Below, piece after piece: positions 26,507 through 35,462 of a stretch of DNA of 64,000 nucleotides. Below the pieces are notes generated by a model. It worked only from the letters and a program-made list of their open reading frames with translations. It made no database searches and was not told where the DNA came from. Where the stretch lies: assembly GCF_024723255.1 (NCBI RefSeq), contig NZ_JANIAC010000002.1, positions 744,001-808,000 of the forward strand, given 5' to 3'. Position 1 is the first letter of the stretch, and every line of letters begins with the position of its first letter. Source of the DNA: Aestuariibaculum sp. M13. GTDB taxonomy: Bacteria > Bacteroidota > Bacteroidia > Flavobacteriales > Flavobacteriaceae. The position numbers and the translations under genes were made by a program.

Positions 26507-28799
26507 AATTATTAGGAGTAATTACCTGTAATTCGTTATTTAACAAAATCTTCAATTCCTTTTCACTTTCAAGTTCAAATATCGTTTCCTGCTGAGTAAC
26601 ATGAACCTTCAATATTTGATTTCTGAAATTGATTTTAAAGGAATACCCGCTCCATTGTTTTGGTATTTTAGGTGTAAACGACAACATATTATCTTTTACT
26701 CGCATCCCTCCGAAACCTTCAACAATACTCATCCAGGTACCTGCCATTGAAGTGATATGTAAACCTTCATGAACTTCTTTATTATAATCGTCTAAATCTA
26801 AACGAGACGTTCGTAAATAGAAGGTATACGCCTGCTCCATACGGTCTAATTTAGCTGCCTGAATGCTATGTACACAAGGAGATAAAGAACTTTCGTGAAC
26901 TGTAAACGGTTCGTAAAAATCGAAATGACGCTCTAAATCGTCCTGACTAAACTGGTCTTCAAAAAAGTAAAATCCTTGTAAAACATCGGCTTGTTTAATG
27001 TATGGAGAACGTAAAATACGATCCCAGCTCCACTTCTGATTTATTGGACGCTGCGATTTATCTAAATCTGCAACTGTTACCAAATCTTTATCCAAAAATC
27101 CGTCTTGCTGTAAATACACCTGATGTTTTTCAGAATATGGGAAATACATATGTTCTGCAACTTGCTGCCACTCGTCTATTTCAGATGTAGACAGTTTTGT
27201 TTTATTCATAATTCGGATATAATCTGAATTATATTCCGTCTCAACTTTCTTTATATTTTCAATAGCATAACGAATACACCATTGCGCTAAATAGTTTGTG
27301 TACCAGTTGTTATTCACATTATTTTCGTACTCGTTTGGTCCGGTGACACCAAGAATAACATACTTGTTTTTGTCGGTTGAAAAAGTGGCGCGTTGCTGCC
27401 AAAAGCGAGCGATTCCAATTAAAACTTCCAAGCCTTTTTCAGGAATGTAGCTGTAATCGTTGGTGTAACGATAGTAGTTATAAATAGCAAAGGCTATAGC
27501 TCCGTTACGGTGAATTTCTTCAAAGGTAATTTCCCATTCGTTATGGCATTCTTCTCCGTTCATAGTCACCATTGGGTATAATGCAGCACCATTTGTAAAC
27601 CCAAGTTTTCCTGCGTTTTCAATAGCACGCTCTAAATGATTGTAACGGTATTCCAACAGACTTCGCGCAACACTTTGGTTTTTGGTCGCCATGTAAAACG
27701 GAATGCAATAGGCTTCGGTATCCCAATACGTGCTTCCGCCATATTTCTCACCAGTAAATCCTTTCGGACCAATATTTAGTCTTGAATCTTTCCCAAGATA
27801 AGTTTGATTTAACTGGAAGATATTGAAACGAATACCTTGCTGTGCTTTAACATCGCCTTCAATGGTAATATCGGCCATATCCCAGATGTTCGCCCAGGCC
27901 TGCATTTGCCTTTCCAACAAACCTAAAAAGCCTAAATCTTTTGCTTTAGCCAATACATTTTGAGAAGCAGATATTAATGCAGATTTTTCATGATTACTAT
28001 CAACCGTATAACCTCCGAATTTTTCAATTTTAAAGGTTTCACCTGCTCTAATGTCTTTTGAATAGCTGAATGAAATACTATTTGAAGTAGTCTCAATTTG
28101 TGGATTTAAGTCAACGAAAACATCATTTACAAACACCTGCGATTCCATAAATGTACAGGTGTGGAATTCGGTTTTCATGGTTTTCGCTTCAATAAACCCC
28201 TGAGAACCTTCATGAGTGACCTTTAAAACATCCCAGAATTTATCATCCCAATTGGTGTCTTCGTTGGTAATTCCGGCGTCTAAATACGAGGAAAATGTAA
28301 TTGAAGCATCGGTATTTAACGGGGTAATTTCGTATCGAATAGCTCCAAGTTCATCTAAATCTAAACTTAAAAAACGTTTGGTTTTAACAGCAACCTGAAC
28401 ATTATTTTGAAGTGTTGCCTTAAAACTTCTGGATAACCAGCCTTCCTTCATGTTCAATTCTCGAGAAAAATCTTCAACACTTTTGCATTTGTAAAGGTCT
28501 AAAGATTCACCATTCACCTTAACGTTAATACCAATCCAATTTGGCGCATTTAACACTTTCGCAAAATATTCAGGGTAACCATTTTTCCACCAGCCCACAC
28601 GGGTTTTGTCTGGATAATATACGCCGGCAATATAGCTCCCTTGAAATGTAGCTCCTGAATACTGTTCTTCAAAATTGGCCCGTTGCCCCATAGCACCATT
28701 ACCTATACTGAACAGACTTTCCGAGGATTTTACACGACTCGCATCAAAGCCTTCTTCTATGATAGACCATTGATCTGCTTTTATATAATCTTGATTCAT
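26487..28799 (-). CDS. GH65 maltose phosphorylase-type glycoside phosphorylase
   Basis: A 770-residue cytoplasmic enzyme of family GH65. The N-terminal super-sandwich is followed by an alpha/alpha barrel. The general acid Glu lies in MNGEECHNEWEITFEEIHRN, and GGSTYWDTEAYCIPFY and ILGVTGPNEYENNVNNNWYT are typical of maltose phosphorylases. It would split maltose with phosphate into glucose and beta-glucose-1-phosphate. The beta-phosphoglucomutase gene directly upstream supports this. Kojibiose or trehalose activity cannot be ruled out from sequence, but the starch context favours maltose. Confidence 0.92.
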   Translation of the reverse strand: MNQDYIKADQWSIIEEGFDASRVKSSESLFSIGNGAMGQRANFEEQYSGATFQGSYIAGVYYPDKTRVGWWKNGYPEYFAKVLNAPNWIGINVKVNGESLDLYKCKSVEDFSRELNMKEGWLSRSFKATLQNNVQVAVKTKRFLSLDLDELGAIRYEITPLNTDASITFSSYLDAGITNEDTNWDDKFWDVLKVTHEGSQGFIEAKTMKTEFHTCTFMESQVFVNDVFVDLNPQIETTSNSISFSYSKDIRAGETFKIEKFGGYTVDSNHEKSALISASQNVLAKAKDLGFLGLLERQMQAWANIWDMADITIEGDVKAQQGIRFNIFQLNQTYLGKDSRLNIGPKGFTGEKYGGSTYWDTEAYCIPFYMATKNQSVARSLLEYRYNHLERAIENAGKLGFTNGAALYPMVTMNGEECHNEWEITFEEIHRNGAIAFAIYNYYRYTNDYSYIPEKGLEVLIGIARFWQQRATFSTDKNKYVILGVTGPNEYENNVNNNWYTNYLAQWCIRYAIENIKKVETEYNSDYIRIMNKTKLSTSEIDEWQQVAEHMYFPYSEKHQVYLQQDGFLDKDLVTVADLDKSQRPINQKWSWDRILRSPYIKQADVLQGFYFFEDQFSQDDLERHFDFYEPFTVHESSLSPCVHSIQAAKLDRMEQAYTFYLRTSRLDLDDYNKEVHEGLHITSMAGTWMSIVEGFGGMRVKDNMLSFTPKIPKQWSGYSFKINFRNQILKVHVTQQETIFELESEKELKILLNNELQVITPNNYENVSG

Positions 28800-28846
28800 T
28801 TGTATTTTGTACTGTATTTAATTGATTTTTTTCAGCTAAAGACAGT

Positions 28847-29503
28847 TTATTTTTTAGGGTTAATTAGTTTGTCTAAGAAGTCTAAAGACATCTCTGTAAA
28901 ATCTTTGAACACATAATCTGCCTCATGTAAAACATCGACATCTCCAATACCAATACTTACCATGTTTGCAGCATTTGCTGCCTGTATTCCGGCCACAGCA
29001 TCTTCAAAAACAATACAATCTTCTGGTTGCACAAGCATTTGTTTTGCTGCATTTAAAAACACCTCCGGATCTGGCTTGGCATGAGTTACCTGATTACCGT
29101 CTACAATAGCATCAAAAAACTGAGTTAAATTGACTTTTTCTAGAATGCCAACTGCATTTTTACTGGCTGAGCCTAATGCTATTTTTTGATTTTTTGAAGA
29201 TAAATAGTTCAAAACCTTTGAAACATCTGGCAAGATTTCATCTTCCTGCATCGTTTCAATAAAGCTCAAATAGTGATCATTTTTTTCAGTCATTAAAGCT
29301 GTAAATTCATCATCAGAAATAGTTTTTTGTCCCCAATGAAGGATCTTTTTTAAAGACTCTACTCTACTCACTCCTTTAAGTTGTTCGTTTTTCTCCAACG
29401 AAAACTCTATTCCAATTTTGTTAGCTAATTGCTTCCAAGCCTGGTAATGATACTTTGCAGTATCTACAATGACCCCATCGAGGTCAAAAATAAAACCGTT
29501 CAT
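28847..29503 (-). CDS. pgmB: Beta-phosphoglucomutase
   Basis: A 218-residue HAD-family enzyme. The nucleophile motif FDLDGVIVDTAKYH contains both Asp residues; LKGVSRVESL matches the beta-PGM cap; GSASKNAV and CIVFEDAVAGIQAA complete the active site. It converts beta-glucose-1-phosphate to glucose-6-phosphate and so feeds the GH65 product into glycolysis. It is placed between the transporter and the phosphorylase in the operon. Confidence 0.95.
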   Translation of the reverse strand: MNGFIFDLDGVIVDTAKYHYQAWKQLANKIGIEFSLEKNEQLKGVSRVESLKKILHWGQKTISDDEFTALMTEKNDHYLSFIETMQEDEILPDVSKVLNYLSSKNQKIALGSASKNAVGILEKVNLTQFFDAIVDGNQVTHAKPDPEVFLNAAKQMLVQPEDCIVFEDAVAGIQAANAANMVSIGIGDVDVLHEADYVFKDFTEMSLDFLDKLINPKK

Positions 29504-29515
29504 TACGATGATTTT

Positions 29516-30871
29516 TTAAGATTGGATAACGTCGTCGACGTCTTTTACTTTAAATACTAGCGTAGCAGCAATTAAGAAACTAAACCCACTAACCATTAAA
29601 GCGATAATCGCTTGGTCCCCATAAACATACTTCACTAACGGACCACCAATTAAGGCATTGATAATTTGCGGAATAACGATGAAAAAGTTAAAGATCCCCA
29701 TATACACACCCATTTTTTTAGGTGAAATAGACCCCGCCAAAATAGCATAAGGCATGGCCAGAATACTGGCCCAGGCAATACCAACACCAATCATAGAAAG
29801 AATAAGCCAGTCTTTATCAGGCATGATGTAAACCGAAAGCAGTCCTATACCTCCAATAATTAAGGACAAGGCATGCGTACGTTTTCTACCTAATTTCTTT
29901 GCGATTAACGGTAAGGCAAATGCATATAAAGCTGAAATAAGATTGTAAACGCCGAAAAGAATACCTACCCAGTCACCAGCATCTTGATAAGTTGCACTGC
30001 TACTATCGTTTACAGGCAAACCATAAATGTGCTGTGCTATGGCAGGAACAGCAAATACCCACATACCAAATAACCCAAACCATGAGAAAAACTGAACCCA
30101 GCTTAACTGACGCATGGTAGTTGGCATGTTTTTAAAATCTTCGAAAATGGTTTTTAAGCCTGCTTTTTCTGAAGTGTCTTCATCTTCTGAATTTGAAGCT
30201 TGATCATCCTGAAATTGTGCTAATTCCTCTGGTGAATACTCTTTAGTTGTGAATACGGTAACCAGAATAGAAAGCACCAAAATAATGGCTCCAATAATAA
30301 AAGATAAAATTAAGTTTAACGGAACTTCACCTGCAACCGTAGCGTTCGATACGCCAAACCAATTGGTTAACGTGTACGGCAACCAGGAGCCAATAACTGC
30401 GCCAAAACCAATTAAAGCGGTTTGCACACTGAATCCTAAGGTACGCTGATCTGTTCTTAAATTATCACCTACTAAAGCTCTAAACGGCTCCATAGCAATA
30501 TTAAAAGAGGCATCCATAACCATCAGGAATCCTGCACCTACCCAAATAGCAGGTAAAAAGGCTGTAAAAATATCGGCTTGTGGCATTAACACCAATCCTA
30601 TAGAAGCTAAAATAGCTCCAACTAAGAAGAACGGTTTTCTTCTACCAAATCTACCCCAGGTATTATCGCTATAATACCCAACTATTGGTTGAACAATTAA
30701 GCCCATTAAAGGTGCAATAATCCAAAACCAGGACAGCTGATGTACATCGGCTCCAAAAATTTGAAGTATTCTGCTTGCATTGGCATTTTGCAGGGCGAAA
30801 CCCATTTGAATTCCCATAAATCCGAAACTCATATTCCAGATTTGAAGAAAACTTAACTTACGCTTTTCCAT
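29516..30871 (-). CDS. MFS transporter for maltose/maltodextrin (SLC45-like)
   Basis: A 451-residue inner-membrane carrier with about 12 membrane segments. The N-terminal IWNMSFGFMGIQMGFALQNA and the GYYSDNTWGRFGRRKPFF loop match sugar/sucrose-type MFS proteins found in Bacteroidota starch loci. It likely moves maltose from periplasm to cytoplasm for the GH65 enzyme. A charged loop (about 220-240) is rich in Asp/Glu/Ser. pgmB begins 12 bases after it. Its leader contains two adjacent inverted repeats. Confidence 0.9.
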   Translation of the reverse strand: MEKRKLSFLQIWNMSFGFMGIQMGFALQNANASRILQIFGADVHQLSWFWIIAPLMGLIVQPIVGYYSDNTWGRFGRRKPFFLVGAILASIGLVLMPQADIFTAFLPAIWVGAGFLMVMDASFNIAMEPFRALVGDNLRTDQRTLGFSVQTALIGFGAVIGSWLPYTLTNWFGVSNATVAGEVPLNLILSFIIGAIILVLSILVTVFTTKEYSPEELAQFQDDQASNSEDEDTSEKAGLKTIFEDFKNMPTTMRQLSWVQFFSWFGLFGMWVFAVPAIAQHIYGLPVNDSSSATYQDAGDWVGILFGVYNLISALYAFALPLIAKKLGRKRTHALSLIIGGIGLLSVYIMPDKDWLILSMIGVGIAWASILAMPYAILAGSISPKKMGVYMGIFNFFIVIPQIINALIGGPLVKYVYGDQAIIALMVSGFSFLIAATLVFKVKDVDDVIQS

Positions 30872-30874
30872 CGA

Positions 30875-30919
30875 AATAGTATTTTAATTGATACTATTGA
30901 TAAGCATAAAACTTATCAA
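30875..30919. promoter_or_regulatory. Two adjacent perfect inverted repeats upstream of the maltose MFS gene
   Basis: AATAGTAT/ATACTATT (30875-30898) and TTGATAAG/CTTATCAA (30897-30919) form two hairpins that touch each other in the 130-base gap between lacI and the MFS gene. There is no T-run, so a terminator is unlikely. They could be operator sites or RNA hairpins that separate lacI from operon mRNA. Confidence 0.55.
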
Positions 30920-31001
30920 AACTTACATGTGAGAAGTGAATATATAAGTCTTGATTCTGCGTCAAAGATATAGAAAAGAATTTTAAAATTCCTAAAAAAA
31001 A

Positions 31002-32075
31002 TTATTTAGTCGATTCTCTTTCAATAATTTCGGTCTCTATCACATAGGTTTCAAATGCCTGTTCTCTAGTGTTTTCGTTAACATTTGTATCGTTATCCTC
31101 GTCCTCCATTTCTAAACGATCGATTAATAAATCGGCTGCTTTCTCTCCTATTTTTTGTCCGTGTTGACTTACAATAGTTAGACTTGGCGAAGCGTGTTTA
31201 GATAAAACACCATCGGTAAATCCGATGACTTGTAAATCATCAGGAATAGCCAATCCTAATTTCTTAGCCACTTTCATGGCCGTTACAGCATATAACTCAT
31301 TCACAGCAAACACACCATCAATTTTCGGATTCTTTTTAAATAACTGTTCTATTTCATTTTCAAGAATATCGAGATTTTCTTCTAACGACACCATATCGTC
31401 CAATTTTAGAATTAAATCAGGCTCAGCATATACCTGACTTTCTTCTAATGCTCGCAAGTAACCTTGAGTTCGCAGTCTACCTACACTTACGTAATCCATG
31501 GTGGTGATTAAACCAATATGTTTACAACCATTAGCTACCAGTTTTTTTACAGCCTTAACAGATCCTTTAAAATCATCAACAATTACTTTATCACATTCTA
31601 CCTCATTAACCACTCGGTCGAACATGACTATGGGGATGCCCTGACTTATGGTTTCATTAAAGTGATGATAATCCTGTTTAAGTAAAGTTTCTTTTGAAAT
31701 AGATAAGACAAAACCGTCTATACTTCCATTAGCCAGCATTTCCATATTTAACACCTCCTTGCTAAACGATTCGTTAGACAACCCCACAATAACATTATAA
31801 CCACGCTCGTTAGCGACAATTTCAATACCACGAATAACCGTTGAAAAAAAATGATGCACAATTTCAGGTATTAAAACGCCTATGGTTTTCGTTTTTTTAT
31901 TTTTTAAGCTGAGTGCAATATTATTGGGTTTATAATTCAGAAATTTAGCAAATGCCTGAATACGACGTCTGGTATTCTCCCCAATTTCCTTACTGTCTGC
32001 CAAGGCTCGGGAAACCGTTGAAACTGATACATCGAGTTCTCTTGCTATTTGCTTTAATGTAACTTTTTTCTTCAT
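31002..32075 (-). CDS. LacI family regulator of the starch/maltose locus
   Basis: A 357-residue repressor-type regulator. The helix-turn-helix (VTLKQIARELDVSVSTVSRALADS) is followed by a hinge helix (ALSLKNKKTKTIGVLIPE) and a periplasmic-binding-like sensor domain. It is divergent from susC and heads the minus-strand catabolic operon. Two identical palindromes with an AAACGTTT centre in the susC upstream region are its probable operators. Maltose or a derivative is the likely effector, by context. Bacteroides uses SusR here instead. Confidence 0.92.
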   Translation of the reverse strand: MKKKVTLKQIARELDVSVSTVSRALADSKEIGENTRRRIQAFAKFLNYKPNNIALSLKNKKTKTIGVLIPEIVHHFFSTVIRGIEIVANERGYNVIVGLSNESFSKEVLNMEMLANGSIDGFVLSISKETLLKQDYHHFNETISQGIPIVMFDRVVNEVECDKVIVDDFKGSVKAVKKLVANGCKHIGLITTMDYVSVGRLRTQGYLRALEESQVYAEPDLILKLDDMVSLEENLDILENEIEQLFKKNPKIDGVFAVNELYAVTAMKVAKKLGLAIPDDLQVIGFTDGVLSKHASPSLTIVSQHGQKIGEKAADLLIDRLEMEDEDNDTNVNENTREQAFETYVIETEIIERESTK

Positions 32076-32190
32076 TATTTGTTTTAAATATAGCTAAATT
32101 TAGGACGTGTTACTAAAAAACACGACTAACCCAGTAATGCTAATTTAGTTTGTTTCATCTAAAAATCCTAAGCTTCAAAAAAATATCGTT

Positions 32191-32208
32191 ACGGAAACGT
32201 TTGCGTTA
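32191..32208. promoter_or_regulatory. LacI-type operator, distal copy
   Basis: ACGGAAACGTTTGCGTTA with a near-palindromic core GGAAACGTTTGC centred on AACGTT, the hallmark of LacI/GalR operators. It is identical to the copy 41 bases downstream. Confidence 0.8.
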
Positions 32209-32231
32209 AAAATTTCGTAAAACTTATTAAC

Positions 32232-32249
32232 ACGGAAACGTTTGCGTTA
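32232..32249. promoter_or_regulatory. LacI-type operator, proximal copy
   Basis: This is a second identical 18-base site. The 41-base spacing is close to four helical turns, so two dimers could bind the same face. A TTTG (32254-32257) that may be the -33 element lies only four bases further, so binding should block susC transcription. Confidence 0.8.
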
Positions 32250-32354
32250 CGAATTTGATAATTCACCAATAGGCTTAATTATTACATTAGCAATAATTCA
32301 TGGTGAGAAGTGAAGATATAATAAACTAAACAAAGACATTAACAAAAGAACTGT

Positions 32355-35300
32355 ATGAAGACAATTATTAATGGCGTACTGTTTTTTCTCTTGTTTGTTC
32401 CCGCAACCATTTTGGCACAAACAAGTATAAAAGGAACAGTAACTGAACAATCTACATCTTTACCACTTCCCGGAGTAAATATTCTCGTTAAGGGTACTAC
32501 CAATGGTACTGCCTCTGATTTTGACGGCGAATACCAACTTCAGGTGAATCAAGGAGATGTAATCACGTTTACATTTATCGGATATCAGACTCAGGAAATC
32601 ACCTATACCGGGCAAACGGTTTTAAATGTGATTTTAGTTGAGGACACAGCAAGTTTAGACGAAGTTGTTGTTATTGGATACGGTAGTGTAAAAAAAGAAG
32701 ACTTAACCGGATCTGTTGAAGTGATTTCTTCAGATGACTTTAACCAGGGCGCTGTGGTATCTCCCGACCAATTACTTCAAGGTAAAGCTGCTGGTGTTAG
32801 AATTACCAGTGCCGGCGGACAGCCCGATGCAGCCCCGAACATTAGAATCCGAGGTGGTTCATCCCTTTCTGGAAATAATGCTCCCTTAATAGTAATTGAT
32901 GGCGTACCATTAGATAACGGTGGCGTTGCTGGTGTAGGCAACCCTTTAAGTTTAATAAACCCAAATGACATTGAAAGCTTTAGTGTGCTTAAAGATGCTT
33001 CTGCAACAGCAATCTATGGGTCGAGAGCTTCTAACGGGGTTATCATTATTACGACAAAAAAGGGAACCTCTGGAGATGCTAAATTTAATTTTTCAGCAAG
33101 AACATCCATTAGCAACATTTCTAAAAATCAGCAAATTAATATCATGGATGGAAATACTTTTGTAAAGTTTGTACAAATGTACTACCCGGATGATCTTGGA
33201 ATTTTAGGTGTACCTGTAGGATCGGTTTCTACATCACAGCCAGTATCTCAAGTTATTAGCACCCCGGAAGGTGATCGCGCCATTTACAATTCCGATTGGC
33301 AAGATGCTATCTATAGAACTGCCGTTACTAAAGATTATAATTTTGGAGTTCGTGCCAACTTATTTCAAGCCGTACCATTTAGAGCATCTATCGGATATAA
33401 CAATACAGAAGGTGTTGTTAAAACAAACGACTACGAAAGAATTACCGCTTCAATTCGATTAACTCCAAAGTTTTTTGATGAGCATTTAAAAGTAGATATT
33501 AATGCCAAAGGAACTTCGGTAGATAAAAACTCAGTAGACGACGGCGGTGCCATTGGTGGCGCCATTTCTATGGATCCTACAAAACCTATTTACGACAGCA
33601 ACTCTATTTTCAATGGTTATTACCAACAATTACGAGCTTCAGACGACGCTAATAATCCAAATGCAAAAGCCGGAGCAAGCAACCCTTTAGCTGTTTTAGA
33701 ACAAAGAAGTCGACCTGAGAAAGTACAACGTATTTTAGGTAATGTTGAACTTGATTATAAGTTTCATTTCTTACCAGAATTAAGAGCAGTAGTTAATTTA
33801 GGACTTGAAGCCGCAAAAGCAGACATCGAAGAACGCTTTGCCGAAAACGCCGTAAACTCATATACTTTAGTTCCAGACCCAAGTGTTCCAAAAGGCACCT
33901 ATATTTTTAATCCAGGAATAAGTTTTGCAGAAAGACAAACCATTACAAATACAACAATGGAATCGTATCTGGCTTATAAAAAAGAGTTTGAAGATACATT
34001 CATCAATAATTTCGATGTACAGGGAGGATACTCCTACCAAAACTTTAAAAACGATGGAAATAAAGATGAATATAGAAACGACGAAATAACAGGAGAACGC
34101 GTTCCTAATATAGACTCATTAAATCTAAATAACAGATATTTCAACGAATTAAACCTTCAATCGTTTTTTGGAAGAGCCAACGTTAATCTAGCTAATAAAT
34201 ATTTACTGACAGCTTCATTTAGAGCGGATGCCTCTTCATTCTTTACCAAAGAAAACCGCTGGGGATATTTTCCATCAGCAGCATTAGCCTGGAAAGTTAA
34301 AGAAGAAAACTTCTTAAAGAATGTCAACTTTATTAACGATTTTAAATTCCGTATTGGTTGGGGTGAAACCGGACAACAGGATATTTCAGGACAGGTAGGG
34401 TTCTATCCTTCCATTCCACTTTTCGAAATAGGTTCTCCCCAAAGTCAGTATTTATCGGGTGTAAACTTATATAACGCTAAGGAATACAACCCAGATTTAA
34501 CCTGGGAAAAAACAACCACTTATAATGCCGGTGTAGATTTCGATTTCTTTAGAAACAGTTTTTTATCAGGATCTTTTGATATCTACAAAAAAGAAACAAC
34601 CGATTTATTAGTATTAACCAACGTACCTCCGGGACAAGCTTTAAGCGATCAGGTAATTCAAAATGTTGGTACCACTGAAAGTAAAGGTTTTGAATTGAAT
34701 TTAAATATGAATCCTGTTCAAACAGAAACCTTCAATCTGTCATTAAATGGAAATTTATCTTATAACTACACCGAAGTAACCGACTTAAAAGGAGCGCAGC
34801 AAATTAATGCCAAAGATGGTGGTTTATCGTTTGGTACCGGTAACATTCTGTTACGCCATGCTGTTGGACAACAAGCGGGTTCTGCCTGGGTACTTAAACA
34901 GGTTTACGATACCGATGGTAACCCAATACTTGGTTCGTTTGTCGATTTAAACGATGATGGAAGAATTACTGAAGACGACAGATACTACAGAGCTATTCAA
35001 CCTAACTGGACCTTTGGTTTCGGAATTAACATGGACTATAAAAACTGGAATTTAACTGCTAGTTTCAGAGGACAATTAGATGGAGAAATTTACAATTCAA
35101 GACGATTAACTCATGGTGAAATCCAAAACGTAAAATCGCTAGATGGCACTTTCTTTAATAATGCCTTAAACTTCTTTGATGGAACTGCAAATCCGGTATT
35201 CACAGATATTTTAGATCCCGTTCAATATTCAGATTATTTTATTGAAGGTGCATCATTCCTAAGATGTGAAAACATTGTATTGGCACATACTTTAAATAAT

Positions 35301-35459
35301 GTTATAAAAAATGCGACCCTTAAAATCTACGGTGCTGTAAATAATCCATTCCTAATCACAAATTATTCTGGACAAGATCCGGAGAACTTTTTAGGAATAG
35401 ATAATAACTTTTACCCTAGAGCAACAGTTTACAACTTAGGTGTGAATATTGACTTTTAA
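32355..35459 (+). CDS. susC: SusC/RagA-type TonB-dependent outer-membrane transporter
   Basis: A 1034-residue outer-membrane protein. Domain order: signal peptide, carboxypeptidase-regulatory-like domain (IKGTVTEQSTSLPLPGVN), TonB box/plug region beginning EVVVIGYGSVKKEDLTGSVE, the SusC signature LLQGKAAGVRITSAGG, then a 22-strand-type barrel ending in VNIDF. With SusD it imports starch oligosaccharides, driven by TonB. It is the first gene of the plus-strand operon and follows the two LacI operators; susD starts three bases after its stop. Confidence 0.95.
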   Translation: MKTIINGVLFFLLFVPATILAQTSIKGTVTEQSTSLPLPGVNILVKGTTNGTASDFDGEYQLQVNQGDVITFTFIGYQTQEITYTGQTVLNVILVEDTASLDEVVVIGYGSVKKEDLTGSVEVISSDDFNQGAVVSPDQLLQGKAAGVRITSAGGQPDAAPNIRIRGGSSLSGNNAPLIVIDGVPLDNGGVAGVGNPLSLINPNDIESFSVLKDASATAIYGSRASNGVIIITTKKGTSGDAKFNFSARTSISNISKNQQINIMDGNTFVKFVQMYYPDDLGILGVPVGSVSTSQPVSQVISTPEGDRAIYNSDWQDAIYRTAVTKDYNFGVRANLFQAVPFRASIGYNNTEGVVKTNDYERITASIRLTPKFFDEHLKVDINAKGTSVDKNSVDDGGAIGGAISMDPTKPIYDSNSIFNGYYQQLRASDDANNPNAKAGASNPLAVLEQRSRPEKVQRILGNVELDYKFHFLPELRAVVNLGLEAAKADIEERFAENAVNSYTLVPDPSVPKGTYIFNPGISFAERQTITNTTMESYLAYKKEFEDTFINNFDVQGGYSYQNFKNDGNKDEYRNDEITGERVPNIDSLNLNNRYFNELNLQSFFGRANVNLANKYLLTASFRADASSFFTKENRWGYFPSAALAWKVKEENFLKNVNFINDFKFRIGWGETGQQDISGQVGFYPSIPLFEIGSPQSQYLSGVNLYNAKEYNPDLTWEKTTTYNAGVDFDFFRNSFLSGSFDIYKKETTDLLVLTNVPPGQALSDQVIQNVGTTESKGFELNLNMNPVQTETFNLSLNGNLSYNYTEVTDLKGAQQINAKDGGLSFGTGNILLRHAVGQQAGSAWVLKQVYDTDGNPILGSFVDLNDDGRITEDDRYYRAIQPNWTFGFGINMDYKNWNLTASFRGQLDGEIYNSRRLTHGEIQNVKSLDGTFFNNALNFFDGTANPVFTDILDPVQYSDYFIEGASFLRCENIVLAHTLNNVIKNATLKIYGAVNNPFLITNYSGQDPENFLGIDNNFYPRATVYNLGVNIDF

Positions 35460-35462
35460 ACT

